NCBI GenBank assembly: GCA_934660965.1
Contig: CAKUIM010000002.1
Coordinates: 67,560 to 131,559 of the forward strand
Source: an uncultured Oscillospiraceae bacterium
GTDB taxonomy: Bacteria; Bacillota; Clostridia; Oscillospirales; Oscillospiraceae
DNA: 64,000 nt
Direction of reading: 5' to 3'
The notes below the pieces were generated by a model. The model saw only the letters and a program-made list of their open reading frames with translations. It made no database searches and had not been told where the DNA came from. Positions 22,463-31,006 of the stretch are shown piece after piece. Numbering within the stretch: the stretch's first letter is position 1; each line of letters opens with the position of its first letter. Position numbers and translations under genes: made by a program.

Positions 22463-23872
22463 ATGGACGATTTTATGACCCAGCTGGAGCATGATCCCAA
22501 GTTCGCCGCCTACGCCCGGGCCGTATTTGAGTCGCTGCCCTACTTCATCGCCATCGATGAAAACGAGCGGGTGGTATACATCAATAAGGAATATGCGGAC
22601 GCCTTCGGCATGCCCCAGGAAGAAATCATCGGCAGAAAGATTACAGACGCCATCCCCTGGTCGGAGCTGCCCAAGGTGGTCAAGTCCCAGGCGCCCCGGA
22701 CCAGCTGCGTGCGCATCTACTATCCCGACCGGGGCTTTGCCCTGGAGTCCAATAACGTGTGCAGCCGGGTGCCTGTGTGGAAGGCGGGCGAGATCGCCGG
22801 GGCCGTGGGTGTGACCACCTTCACAAGCTTCAACCAGCTCTTTGAGACCGCCGAGGAGGCCCGCCAGATGCAGAGCAGCGGCAAGGTTACCTCCGTCGCC
22901 CGCGTCAGCGCCCGCCTTATCGGCCAGTCCCCCGCCATGATGGAGCTGCGCCGCACCATCGAGCGGGTGGCAAATTCCGACATCTCCGTGTGCATCACCG
23001 GCGAGACGGGCACCGGCAAGGAGCTCATCGCCGACGCCATCCACCGCCTCTCCCCCCGGCGGGACGGCCCCCTTGTAAAGATTAACTGCGCCTCCATCCC
23101 CAAGGAGCTGCTGGAATCGGAGCTGTTCGGCTACGTTCCCGGCGCCTTCACCGGCGCCAGCCGCCAGGGGCAGACGGGCAAATTCGTCCAGGCCAACGGC
23201 GGCACCATCCTGCTCGACGAGATCGCCGAGATGTCGCTGGAGCTCCAGTCCAAGCTGCTGCGGGTCCTGCAGGACCGGCAGGTGGAGCCGGTGGGCGGCA
23301 GCCACCCCATCAGCCTGAACATCCGGGTGCTCAGCAGCACCAACCGCAACCTGTGGGAGCTGGTGGACGAAGGAAAATTCCGCCGGGACCTCTTCTACCG
23401 CCTCAACTCCATGGAGATTTCCGCCCCGCCCCTACGCGCCCGGCTGGACGACCTGCCCCTGCTGTGCCCCCACTTCATCGCCGCCAGCAACCTCTCCAAC
23501 AACACAAACGTCCTGGACATCCGCGCCGACGCCTACGACCTGCTGCGCAGCTACCCCTGGCCGGGCAACGTCCGGGAGCTTCAGCACGCCATCGACCGGG
23601 CCTGCGTTCTGCGCCGCTCCGGGGTGCTCACCGGCAGCGACTTCAAGTTTCTCCTCTCCCGCATGGCCCAGGGCACCGGCGCCACGCTGCCCGGCGACCC
23701 GGACCACCCCGCCCAGCTGCGCCAGAGCCGGGAGCAGGCGGAGAAGGAGGCCATCCTGGCCGCCCTCATCAACGCCAAGGGCAACAAAAGCGCCGCCGCC
23801 CGGGCCCTGGGCATCGACCGCACGGCCCTCTACGCCAAAATTAAGCGTTATCAAATCCATGTGACGGTCTGA
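22463..23872 (+). CDS. PAS-domain sigma-54-dependent transcriptional activator
   Basis: 469-residue enhancer-binding protein. An N-terminal PAS-like sensor (~residues 15-125, with FIAIDENERVVYINKEYADAFGM) is followed by a linker. The AAA+ domain (~150-385) has Walker A GETGTGKE, the sigma-54-contacting loop ELFGYVPGAFTGA, Walker B GGTILLDEIAEM and the arginine-finger region FRRDLFYRLN. A Fis-type HTH is at the C-terminus (NKSAAARALGIDRTALYAKIKRY). AAAAGGAGG precedes the ATG. Encoded divergently from the catabolic island, it is the clear candidate activator of the two sigma-54 promoters. The PAS ligand may be an island substrate or intermediate. Confidence 0.94.
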   Translation: MDDFMTQLEHDPKFAAYARAVFESLPYFIAIDENERVVYINKEYADAFGMPQEEIIGRKITDAIPWSELPKVVKSQAPRTSCVRIYYPDRGFALESNNVCSRVPVWKAGEIAGAVGVTTFTSFNQLFETAEEARQMQSSGKVTSVARVSARLIGQSPAMMELRRTIERVANSDISVCITGETGTGKELIADAIHRLSPRRDGPLVKINCASIPKELLESELFGYVPGAFTGASRQGQTGKFVQANGGTILLDEIAEMSLELQSKLLRVLQDRQVEPVGGSHPISLNIRVLSSTNRNLWELVDEGKFRRDLFYRLNSMEISAPPLRARLDDLPLLCPHFIAASNLSNNTNVLDIRADAYDLLRSYPWPGNVRELQHAIDRACVLRRSGVLTGSDFKFLLSRMAQGTGATLPGDPDHPAQLRQSREQAEKEAILAALINAKGNKSAAARALGIDRTALYAKIKRYQIHVTV

Positions 23873-24027
23873 ACGGCCCCTTTTCCCGGTTTTTTCGCAC
23901 AAAGACGGAAAAAATCCCTATTTTCTCTTTTCAAATACGTTTTTTTATATTATGATAAGCAATGCTGCTGTCCCGCCCCGCGGCCCGGCGGCAGAAAATC
24001 TGAACAGAATTTCCGAGGTGTTGCTCA

Positions 24028-25227
24028 ATGGATCGGATGGTCGGTACCGTTTCTCGGGGAATCCGCGCCCCCATTATCCGCAGCGGAGATGACCTCTCCC
24101 AGATCGTTCCGGCGTGCATACTGGATGCCGCCGGCCAGAGCCGGGACGGCTTTGAGATCAGAGACCAGGACATCGTTGCCATGACCGAGGCCATTGTGGC
24201 CCGGGCCCAGGGCAACTATGCCGGCGTAGACGACATTGCCGCCGACGTGCGCGCCAAGCTCGGCGGCGAAACCATCGGCGTCATCTTCCCCATTCTCAGC
24301 CGCAACCGCTTTGCCATCTGCCTGCGGGGCATCGCCAGGGGCGCAAAAAAGGTGGTGCTGATGCTCTCCTACCCCTCCGACGAGGTGGGCAACCACCTCA
24401 TCGACCTGGACGTGCTGGATGAGAAGGGCGTTGACCCCTACAAGGACGTGCTCACCCTGGAGCAGTACCGCGCCCTCTTCGGCAGCCCCCTCCACCCCTT
24501 CACCGGTATCGACTATGTGGACTACTACGCCCAGCTTATCCGGGAGAGCGGCGCCGAGGTGGACATCATCTTCGCCAACGACTGCCGGGCTATCCTGCCC
24601 TACACCAAAAATGTGCTCCACTGCGACATCCACACCCGCCGCCGCACCAGCCGCCTCTTGAAGGCCGCCGGGGCCGAGCGGGTGGCCGGCCTTGACGAGC
24701 TGATGACCGCAAGCGTCAACGGCAGCGGCTACAACGAGAAGTACGGCCTGCTGGGCTCCAACAAGTCCACCGAGGACACGGTCAAGCTCTTCCCCCGGGA
24801 CTGCCAGGAGCTGGTGGACAGCATCCAGGAAAAGCTGCTGGAGGCTACCGGCAAGCATGTGGAGGTCATGGTCTACGGCGACGGCGCCTTCAAGGACCCC
24901 ATCGGCAAGATCTGGGAGCTGGCCGACCCCGTGGTCTCCCCGGCCTACACCGCGGGGCTGGAGGGCACCCCCAATGAGCTCAAGCTCAAGTACCTGGCCG
25001 ACAACGACTTTGCCGCCCTCTCCGGCAAGGCCCTGCAGGACGCCATCCGCGGCGAGATCCGCAAGAAGGACGGCAGCCTTGTGGGCAGCATGTCCTCCCA
25101 GGGCACCACGCCCCGGCGGCTGACCGACCTCATTGGCTCGCTGTGCGACCTGACCTCCGGCAGCGGCGACAAGGGCACGCCCATCGTCTATATCCAGGGC
25201 TATTTTGATAACTACACCACCGAGTAA
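24028..25227 (+). CDS. CofE/F420-gamma-glutamyl-ligase-like protein
   Basis: 399-residue protein resembling the coenzyme F420-0:L-glutamate ligase (CofE) family. It opens GTVSRGIRAPIIRSGDDL and has IVARAQGNYAGVDDIAADVRAKLGGETIGVIFPILSRNRFAICLRGIARGAKKVVL, then VYGDGAFKDPIGKIWELADPVVSPAYTAGLEG and LTDLIGSLCDLTSGSGDKGTP. Long homologues with this layout are seen in Clostridia that are not known to make F420. No other F420 gene is in the window, so the substrate is unknown; the family chemistry is nucleotide-dependent amide ligation. A GAGGTG site lies before the ATG. Confidence 0.7.
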   Translation: MDRMVGTVSRGIRAPIIRSGDDLSQIVPACILDAAGQSRDGFEIRDQDIVAMTEAIVARAQGNYAGVDDIAADVRAKLGGETIGVIFPILSRNRFAICLRGIARGAKKVVLMLSYPSDEVGNHLIDLDVLDEKGVDPYKDVLTLEQYRALFGSPLHPFTGIDYVDYYAQLIRESGAEVDIIFANDCRAILPYTKNVLHCDIHTRRRTSRLLKAAGAERVAGLDELMTASVNGSGYNEKYGLLGSNKSTEDTVKLFPRDCQELVDSIQEKLLEATGKHVEVMVYGDGAFKDPIGKIWELADPVVSPAYTAGLEGTPNELKLKYLADNDFAALSGKALQDAIRGEIRKKDGSLVGSMSSQGTTPRRLTDLIGSLCDLTSGSGDKGTPIVYIQGYFDNYTTE

Positions 25228-25267
25228 GCCCCCTTCCGGGGCACCATGTGGTGCGCTGCGTTCGCAA

Positions 25268-25296
25268 AAGGGAGCAGGCTCGCCGCCTGCTCCCTT
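25268..25296 (+). terminator. Hairpin after the CofE-like gene
   Basis: A 12-bp stem AAGGGAGCAGGC/GCCTGCTCCCTT followed by CTACTTTT. It is a moderately convincing intrinsic terminator before the sulfatase gene. Confidence 0.6.
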
Positions 25297-25327
25297 CTAC
25301 TTTTCAGAAAAAGGAGGATGCGCCCCT

Positions 25328-27181
25328 ATGGGCAAGCTCCGTTCCCTGTTCCTCTTCCAGCGCCGGCCGGAGGCGGGCCTGTCCCCGGCAAAGCGGCGGC
25401 TTTTCTGGCTGTGGAATGCTTTTGTGCTGCTTGCAGCCGCCGTGGGCGTGACCCTTGTGATGCTGCTGCTGGCCCCGGGCAGCTATACCCTGCGCATTTT
25501 TCTCGGGTATCTGCGCCACCCCCAGCTCTTCCTGCTGAACTTCGCGCCGGTGGCCCTTCTGATGCTGCTGGGCTATGCCGTCACCGGCCGGAGCTGGGCG
25601 GCCTACCTCTTCGGGGCGGTGCCTGCCCTGCTGCTGGCCTTCGGAAACTACTATAAGATGGTGTTCCGCAACGACCCGGTGCTCTTTGCCGACCTGCTCA
25701 TCCTGGGCGAGGCGGGCAAGATGGCCGGGCAGTACCGGCTCTTCCTCAACGCCCGGCTCATTGCGGTGCTCCTGTGCGCGCTGCTGGGCCTCCTGTTCCT
25801 CATTTTCTTTGTGCGGGGCGTCCCCCGGGGGCGCGCGCGGCTCATCGTCCTGGCCGCCGCAGTGCTGCTCACCGCCGCCGGGGCAAAGCCCTATCTGAGC
25901 GAGGGGCTCTACAATGCCACCGCCGTCAACCTGGACCTTCTAAGCCCCTGGGCCGCCACCCACCAGTACGTCTCCCGGGGGAGCTTCTACCCCTTCCTCT
26001 ACTCCATTCACGACGCCTTCCCCACCCCGCCGGAGGGGTACAGCGCCGCCGACGCCCAGGCAGAGCTGGCCCAGTACCCCGACGCCGACATCCCGGAGGG
26101 GCAGAAGGTGCATTTTGTGGGCATCATGCTGGAGGCCTTTGCCGACTTTACAAGGCTCGGCGGCATCGAGTACGCTCAGGACGCCTACGCCCTCTACCAC
26201 GCCCTGGAGGCGGAGAGCTACACCGGAAACCTGGTGACCAACATCTTCGCCGGCGGCACGGTGAACACCGAGCGCGCCTTCCTCACCGGCCTTTCCACCC
26301 AGTATAACTACCGCCGCGCCACCCCGTCCTACCCCTGGTATTTCAAGAGCCAGGGCTATGAGACCTCCGGCGACCACCCCTGCTACAACTGGTTCTACAA
26401 CCGGGAGAACATCAATTCCTATCTGGGCTTTGAGTCCTACCGGTTCGTGGAAAACTACTATGGGGAGCTCACCGGCGGCGCGGTGGGCATGGACAAGGTC
26501 TTTTTCCCGGAGCTCACCGCTGACCTGCTTGAGCGGCTGGGCTCGGGCACGCCGCAGTTCTCCTTCTCCGTGTCCTACCAGGGCCACGGCCCCTATGAGA
26601 GCGACCGCTGCTGGTGGGGCGAGGTGGACGACTTTGTGGTCAACCACGACCTGGACGAGGGCAGCCGCACCATTTTGGCAAACTATCTCGGCTCGGTGAT
26701 GGACACCCAGGCCCACCTCGCCGCGCTGGTGGACACCCTGCGGGCCTTGGACGAGCCGGTGGTGCTCATCGTGTTCGGCGACCACATGCCCTGGCTTGGC
26801 AACGCCAACAGCGTCTATGAGGCCCTGGGCGTCAACCTTGACCAGTCCACCCGGGAGGGCTTTTATAACTACTGGTCCACCCGGTATCTCATCTGGGCAA
26901 ATGACGCGGCCAAGGCCGTGCTGCCCTTCGACTTTACCGGCGACGGCCCCGACCTGTCCCCCTGCTTTCTGATGGGGCACCTCTTCGACCGCCTCGGCTG
27001 GCCGGGGGACAGCTTCACCCAGGCCACCCGGGCCGTGCGGGAGCGGGTGAGCGTCATCCAGGACAGCGGGCGGTATGTGGAGGACGGCGTCCTCACCGAT
27101 GCCCTCTCCCCCGCCGGGGCGGAGCTGGTGGCGGACTACCGCCGCCTTGCCTACTGCCGCAGCACCCGGGGCATAGAATAA
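25328..27181 (+). CDS. LTA synthase-family membrane sulfatase/phosphoglycerol transferase
   Basis: 617-residue protein with five N-terminal membrane segments (~residues 30-195) and an extracytoplasmic sulfatase-fold domain. The nucleophile is expected to be Thr311 in FAGGTVNTERAFLTG. Metal and substrate residues are suggested by VHFVGIMLEAFADF (Glu), SYQGHGPYESD and VFGDHMPWLG (Asp-His). ATG 25328 follows AAAAAGGAGG. Family members transfer glycerophosphate from phosphatidylglycerol onto lipoteichoic acid or other envelope glycans. No LTA anchor genes are adjacent, so the exact acceptor is open. Confidence 0.9.
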   Translation: MGKLRSLFLFQRRPEAGLSPAKRRLFWLWNAFVLLAAAVGVTLVMLLLAPGSYTLRIFLGYLRHPQLFLLNFAPVALLMLLGYAVTGRSWAAYLFGAVPALLLAFGNYYKMVFRNDPVLFADLLILGEAGKMAGQYRLFLNARLIAVLLCALLGLLFLIFFVRGVPRGRARLIVLAAAVLLTAAGAKPYLSEGLYNATAVNLDLLSPWAATHQYVSRGSFYPFLYSIHDAFPTPPEGYSAADAQAELAQYPDADIPEGQKVHFVGIMLEAFADFTRLGGIEYAQDAYALYHALEAESYTGNLVTNIFAGGTVNTERAFLTGLSTQYNYRRATPSYPWYFKSQGYETSGDHPCYNWFYNRENINSYLGFESYRFVENYYGELTGGAVGMDKVFFPELTADLLERLGSGTPQFSFSVSYQGHGPYESDRCWWGEVDDFVVNHDLDEGSRTILANYLGSVMDTQAHLAALVDTLRALDEPVVLIVFGDHMPWLGNANSVYEALGVNLDQSTREGFYNYWSTRYLIWANDAAKAVLPFDFTGDGPDLSPCFLMGHLFDRLGWPGDSFTQATRAVRERVSVIQDSGRYVEDGVLTDALSPAGAELVADYRRLAYCRSTRGIE

Positions 27182-27229
27182 GGGGCGGGCGGCAGGCCGA
27201 ATTTCCGGCGTTATTTTGCCCAAAGGGCA

Positions 27230-27258
27230 TTGAAAAGGCGCCCCGCCTCGGGTACAAT
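27230..27258 (+). promoter_or_regulatory. Promoter for the split transketolase genes
   Basis: TTGAAA (27230-27235), 17-bp spacer, TACAAT (27253-27258), 50 bases before the first transketolase gene. Confidence 0.7.
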
Positions 27259-27308
27259 AGAAGGTAATGAGCGGGAGGGCCGCCTCCCCAAGAAAGGATT
27301 GTTGCTTC

Positions 27309-28259
27309 ATGGACACCAAACAGTTGGCTCTCACCGCCGCCAAGGCGCGCCTGCTGGGTCTGGAGATGGTGTACTCCGCTGCCTCCGGCCACCTGGGCGG
27401 CTCCTACTCCGCCGCCGACATCCTCACCGTTCTCTATCAGAACGTGCTGCGGATCAACCCCGCCCAGCCCCACCTGCCTGACCGGGACCGCTTTGTGCTC
27501 TCCAAGGGCCACTGCACCCCCGCCCTCTACCCCACCCTGGCGCTGCGGGGGTACTTCCCCACCGCCGAGCTCAGGCTCTTCCGCTCCATCGACGGCCATA
27601 TGTCCGGCCACGCGGAGATGCACCACGTCCCGGGCGTTGACATGTCCACCGGCAGCCTGGGCCAGGGCCTTTCCGCCGCGGTGGGCATGGCCCTTGCCGG
27701 CAAGGCCGACGGCCGCAGCTACCGGGTGTACGCCCTCATGGGCGACGGCGAGCTGGAGGAGGGCCAGATCTGGGAGGCCGCTATGGCCGCCGCCAAATTT
27801 AAGCTCGACAACCTGTGCGCTGTGGTGGACGTCAACGGCCTTCAGATCGACGGCGCCACCGCCGATGTGATGCCCTCCGAGCCCCTGGACAAGAAGTGGG
27901 CCGCCTTCGGCTGGAACGTCATCGCCTGCGACGGCCACGACTATGCCGCCATTGAGCGCGCCTTCGCCAAGGCCGCCGCCGTCAAGGGGCAGCCCTCCGT
28001 CATTCTGGCCCGCACGGTCAAGGGCAAGGGCGTGTCCTTCATGGAAAATAACGCCGGCTGGCACGGCAAGGCCCCCAATGAGGAGCAGTATCACAAGGCC
28101 CACGACGAACTGGGCCGCCGGATCATGGACCTGGCCTGGCAGGCGGGCTTCACCACCAGCGAGGCCATCACCGCGCAGCTCAACGAGGCCGAGCTTATCA
28201 GCCGTTCCATCGTCACCGTGGCCCAGGGCGGAGCCCACACTGTAAAGGAGGGGAACTGA
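27309..28259 (+). CDS. Transketolase, N-terminal (thiamine-diphosphate) subunit
   Basis: 316-residue half-transketolase. It contains SAASGHLGGSYSAADILTVLY, the ThDP/Mg motif GDGELEEGQIWEAAMAAAKFKLDNLCAVVDVNG, and TVKGKGVSFME. In many Firmicutes transketolase is encoded as two adjacent proteins, and this one covers the PP domain. ATG 27309 follows AAAGGA. Only one base separates its stop from the second subunit's ATG, so the two are coupled. Role: pentose-phosphate carbon shuffling with ThDP, whose uptake gene thiT is at 59540. Confidence 0.93.
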   Translation: MDTKQLALTAAKARLLGLEMVYSAASGHLGGSYSAADILTVLYQNVLRINPAQPHLPDRDRFVLSKGHCTPALYPTLALRGYFPTAELRLFRSIDGHMSGHAEMHHVPGVDMSTGSLGQGLSAAVGMALAGKADGRSYRVYALMGDGELEEGQIWEAAMAAAKFKLDNLCAVVDVNGLQIDGATADVMPSEPLDKKWAAFGWNVIACDGHDYAAIERAFAKAAAVKGQPSVILARTVKGKGVSFMENNAGWHGKAPNEEQYHKAHDELGRRIMDLAWQAGFTTSEAITAQLNEAELISRSIVTVAQGGAHTVKEGN

Positions 28260-28260
28260 C

Positions 28261-29208
28261 ATGGCAGAGAATATCGCCACCCGCGCCGCCTACGGCGAGG
28301 CCCTTGCCGCCCTGGCGGACGAGTATCCCGAGCTTGTGGTGCTCGACGCCGACCTGTCCGGCTCCACCATGAGCAAAAAGTTTGCCGACGTCTGCCCCGA
28401 GCGGTTCTTCAACATCGGCATTGCCGAGGCAAACATGGCCGGCATCGCCGCCGGCCTTGCCGCCTGCGGCAAAAAGCCCTTCATCAACTCCTTCGCCATG
28501 TTCTCCGCCGGCCGGGCCTGGGAACAGGTGCGCAATTCCATCGCCTACCCCCGGCTGAACGTGAAGGTCATCGGCTCCCACGGCGGCCTGTCCGTGGGCG
28601 AGGACGGCGCCACCCACCAGTGCATCGAGGACTACGCCATCATGCGCGCTATCCCCGGCATGCTGGTGCTCTCCCCCTGCGACGGCCCGGAGATGCGCGC
28701 CGCTGTGAAGGCGCTGCTGGAGTACGAAGGCCCCGCCTATATGCGCCTGGGCCGCCTGGCGGTGGACTCCGTCACCGACGAGACGCCGGGCTACCGGTTT
28801 GAGCTGGGCCGGGGCGCCCAGCTGCGGGATGGCAGCGACGTCACCGTTATCGCCGCCGGCATGATGGTGCAGGAGGCCGTGAAGGCCGCCGACACCCTCA
28901 AGGCCGAGGGCGTCTCCGTGCGGGTAATCGACATGCACACCATCAAGCCCCTGGACGAGGAGATCGTCATCCGCGCCGCCCGGGAGACCGGCGCCATCGT
29001 CACCAGCGAAGAGGCCAACATTCTCGGCGGCCTGGGCTCCGCGGTGTGCGAGTGCGTGGCGGAGCACTGCCCCGTGCCGGTGGTGCGCCACGGCGTGCGC
29101 GACGAGTTCGGCCGCTCCGGCGCCGCCAAGAAGGTGCTCGCCGCCTACGGCCTGACTGCCGACGGCATCATCGCCGCCGTGCGTGAGGCCCTTTCCAAGA
29201 AACATTGA
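28261..29208 (+). CDS. Transketolase, C-terminal (Pyr) subunit
   Basis: 315-residue partner of the upstream gene. The Pyr domain has ELVVLDADLSGSTMSKKFADVCPERFFNIGIAEANMAGIAAGLA with the catalytic Glu in GIAEANM, then SHGGLSVGEDGATHQCIEDYAIMRAIPGM. The C-terminal transketolase domain has VIDMHTIKPLDEEIV. AAAGGAGGGG overlaps the 3' end of the first subunit gene. Confidence 0.93.
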   Translation: MAENIATRAAYGEALAALADEYPELVVLDADLSGSTMSKKFADVCPERFFNIGIAEANMAGIAAGLAACGKKPFINSFAMFSAGRAWEQVRNSIAYPRLNVKVIGSHGGLSVGEDGATHQCIEDYAIMRAIPGMLVLSPCDGPEMRAAVKALLEYEGPAYMRLGRLAVDSVTDETPGYRFELGRGAQLRDGSDVTVIAAGMMVQEAVKAADTLKAEGVSVRVIDMHTIKPLDEEIVIRAARETGAIVTSEEANILGGLGSAVCECVAEHCPVPVVRHGVRDEFGRSGAAKKVLAAYGLTADGIIAAVREALSKKH

Positions 29209-29215
29209 TCTCTCT

Positions 29216-29245
29216 CCGCGGGGAGGCGATGGCGCCTCCCCGCGG
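29216..29245 (+). terminator. Hairpin after transketolase genes
   Basis: A perfect 13-bp GC-rich stem (29216-29228 with 29233-29245, loop ATGG). No T run follows on the plus strand (it is followed by A6), so termination is likely but not classical. Confidence 0.5.
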
Positions 29246-29275
29246 AAAAAAGAGCGGGAAAACACGAAAACACGC

Positions 29276-29304
29276 TTGACAAACTCCGGCCAATCAGGTA
29301 TACT
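29276..29304 (+). promoter_or_regulatory. Strong promoter of the tRNA cluster
   Basis: TTGACA (29276-29281), 17-bp spacer, TATACT (29299-29304), 15 bases before the first tRNA. This is a near-consensus sigma-A promoter, as expected for stable RNA. Confidence 0.88.
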
Positions 29305-29319
29305 AACCCTTGCCTTTAT

Positions 29320-29396
29320 GGCGGCGTAGCTCAGTTGGCTAGAGCACTCGGTTCATACCCGAGTTGTCACCGGTTCGAATCCAGTCGCCGCTACCA
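29320..29396 (+). tRNA. tRNA with CAT anticodon (Met, elongator type)
   Basis: 77 nt including encoded CCA. The cloverleaf is complete: acceptor GGCGGCG/CGCCGCT with G1-U72, anticodon stem CTCGG/CCGAG around TTCATAC, T loop TTCGAAT. The initiator marks (C1-A72 mismatch and three G-C pairs in the anticodon stem) are absent, so it is elongator Met or, less likely, a lysidine-modified Ile tRNA. Confidence 0.93.
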
Positions 29397-29397
29397 T

Positions 29398-29430
29398 CCC
29401 GAAGGAGCGGCGGCGTGCCGCCCCTTCGGG
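29398..29430 (+). other. Inter-tRNA hairpin
   Basis: CCCGAAGG/CCTTCGGG closing pairs around a GC-rich stem in the spacer between the Met and Glu tRNAs. It is probably an RNA-processing structure and has no T run. Confidence 0.5.
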
Positions 29431-29459
29431 CCACAAAGTCCGCCCACCTTGGGCAATCA

Positions 29460-29534
29460 GGCCCGTTGGTCAAGCGGTTAAGACACCGCCCTTTCACGGC
29501 GGTAACACGGGTTCGAGTCCCGTACGGGTCACCA
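29460..29534 (+). tRNA. tRNA-Glu (TTC)
   Basis: 75 nt including CCA. Acceptor GGCCCGT/ACGGGTC, anticodon loop CTTTCAC with anticodon TTC, T loop TTCGAGT. It is co-transcribed in the three-tRNA cluster. Confidence 0.94.
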
Positions 29535-29538
29535 ATAT

Positions 29539-29614
29539 GGAGGCTTAGCTCAGCCGGTAGAGCGCTTGCTTCACACGCAAGAGGTCACAGATTCGAGTTC
29601 TGTAGTCTCCACCA
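29539..29614 (+). tRNA. tRNA-Val (CAC)
   Basis: 76 nt including CCA. Acceptor GGAGGCT/AGTCTCC, anticodon stem CTTGC/GCAAG with loop TTCACAC (anticodon CAC), T loop TTCGAGT. It is last in the cluster and directly followed by a terminator. Confidence 0.93.
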
Positions 29615-29647
29615 AAAGCAGCACCGCGAAGCGGTGCTGCTTTTTAT
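29615..29647 (+). terminator. Terminator of the tRNA cluster
   Basis: Stem AAAGCAGCACCGC/GCGGTGCTGCTTT with loop GAA, continuing into TTATTT. It begins right after the CCA of tRNA-Val. Confidence 0.93.
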
Positions 29648-29661
29648 TTGCGTCCAACCGC

Positions 29662-29690
29662 TTTACACGCCTGCCAAAAGCCGCTATACT
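29662..29690 (+). promoter_or_regulatory. Promoter of the EFR1 gene
   Basis: TTTACA (29662-29667), 17-bp spacer, TATACT (29685-29690), 32 bases before the ATG. Confidence 0.8.
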
Positions 29691-29722
29691 TATCTTAAAG
29701 GCAAAACAGGAGGTGCACGCCG

Positions 29723-30541
29723 ATGGAACTCAAGCAGATCTATGCCCTGTCCTTCAGCCCCGTTGGCAGTACCCGCGCCGCCGTATGCACGGCGGCAGAG
29801 CATCTCTCCCAGGTTCTGGGCCTTCCCTGGTCAGAGCGGCCCTTCACTCTGCCGGAAGATCGGAACACCGCGCAGTGTTTTACCTCCCGCGACCTGGTCC
29901 TTGTCGGCTCGCCCACCTACGCCGGAGGGCTGCCCAACAAAATCCTGCCGGACTTTCGCAGCAGGCTGCGGGGCGCCGGTACCCCGGCAGTGGCCCTTGT
30001 CACCTTCGGAAACCGCGCTTTTGACAATTCTCTCGCGCAGCTCGGCGCCGTTCTTTCCCAAAACGGCTTTCTCCCTGTGGCGGGCGCAGCGCTTGTCTGC
30101 CGCCATGTTTTTTCCGGGACTCTGGCTGCCGGGCGGCCCGATGAGCAGGACCGGCAGCAGCTGCTGCGCTTTCTGGACGCCGCGGCAAAAAAGCTCCGGG
30201 CCGGCGGCCCGCTCCAGCCCCCCGCCTTTCCCGGCAGCGCCGACGCCCCTTACTACGTCCCGCTTGGGCTTGACGGTGCGCCCGCCCGCTTTCTCAAGGC
30301 CGTCCCCGTCACCGACCCGGCGGCGTGCCTGGGCTGCGGCCTGTGCGCCCGGCACTGTCCCATGTCCGCCATCGACCCCGCCGACCCCGCCCGCATTACC
30401 GGCACCTGCATCAAATGCCACAGCTGCGTGCGCCGCTGCCCTGCCGGAGCCAAGGGCTTTGACGACCCCGCCTTTCTCTCTCATGCGGCTATGCTGGAGC
30501 AAACCTATTCCCGCCCGGCCGCAAACGCATTTTTCCTGTGA
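29723..30541 (+). CDS. EFR1-family flavodoxin-ferredoxin protein
   Basis: 272-residue two-domain redox protein. Residues ~1-165 form a flavodoxin-like FMN-binding domain (FSPVGSTRAAV at the phosphate loop, LVGSPTYAGGLPNKILP). Residues ~195-245 hold two [4Fe-4S] ferredoxin motifs, CLGCGLCARHCP and CIKCHSCVRRCP. EFR1 proteins are common in anaerobic Clostridia and presumably pass electrons between ferredoxin and flavin partners; the partner is not known. AGGAGG precedes the ATG. Confidence 0.88.
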   Translation: MELKQIYALSFSPVGSTRAAVCTAAEHLSQVLGLPWSERPFTLPEDRNTAQCFTSRDLVLVGSPTYAGGLPNKILPDFRSRLRGAGTPAVALVTFGNRAFDNSLAQLGAVLSQNGFLPVAGAALVCRHVFSGTLAAGRPDEQDRQQLLRFLDAAAKKLRAGGPLQPPAFPGSADAPYYVPLGLDGAPARFLKAVPVTDPAACLGCGLCARHCPMSAIDPADPARITGTCIKCHSCVRRCPAGAKGFDDPAFLSHAAMLEQTYSRPAANAFFL

Positions 30542-30660
30542 CCGGCCGGCCGCGGCTAAAGCGCCGCCCCCCGGCGCACACTAAGGCCGAACCCCCGCGC
30601 CGGGCTGCAGCCACTGCGCGCCCCGGCCCCGGCGATACAAAAAGATAAGGAGGATCGATG

Positions 30661-30966
30661 ATGTCTGTTATCACCATTACCAAGGACAATTTTGAGCAAG
30701 AGGTCATGGGCAGCGACAAGCCCGTCCTGCTGGACTTCTGGGCCAGCTGGTGCGGCCCCTGCCGGATCGTCTCCCCCATCGTGGATGAGATCGCCCGGGA
30801 GCGCGGCGACATCAAGGTGGGCAAGGTCAACGTGGACGAGCAGGGCGAGCTTGCCGCCCGCTTCGGCGTGATGAGCATTCCCACCCTGGTGGTCATCCGG
30901 GACGGCCGGGTGGTCAACCAGGCGGTGGGCGCCCGGCCCAAAAATCAGATTCTGGACCTGCTGTAA
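30661..30966 (+). CDS. trxA: Thioredoxin
   Basis: 101-residue thioredoxin with the active site WASWCGPCR (Cys31, Cys34) and the cis-Pro loop MSIPTLVV. Two ATGs in tandem follow AAGGAGG; the second (30661) has the better seven-base spacing and gives the usual family length. It lies 40 bases upstream of its reductase trxB, so they form a thioredoxin operon. Confidence 0.95.
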   Translation: MSVITITKDNFEQEVMGSDKPVLLDFWASWCGPCRIVSPIVDEIARERGDIKVGKVNVDEQGELAARFGVMSIPTLVVIRDGRVVNQAVGARPKNQILDLL

Positions 30967-31006
30967 GCAAAGCCCCCGCCGCCTTGCAGGCGGGAAAGGA
31001 GGCCCT

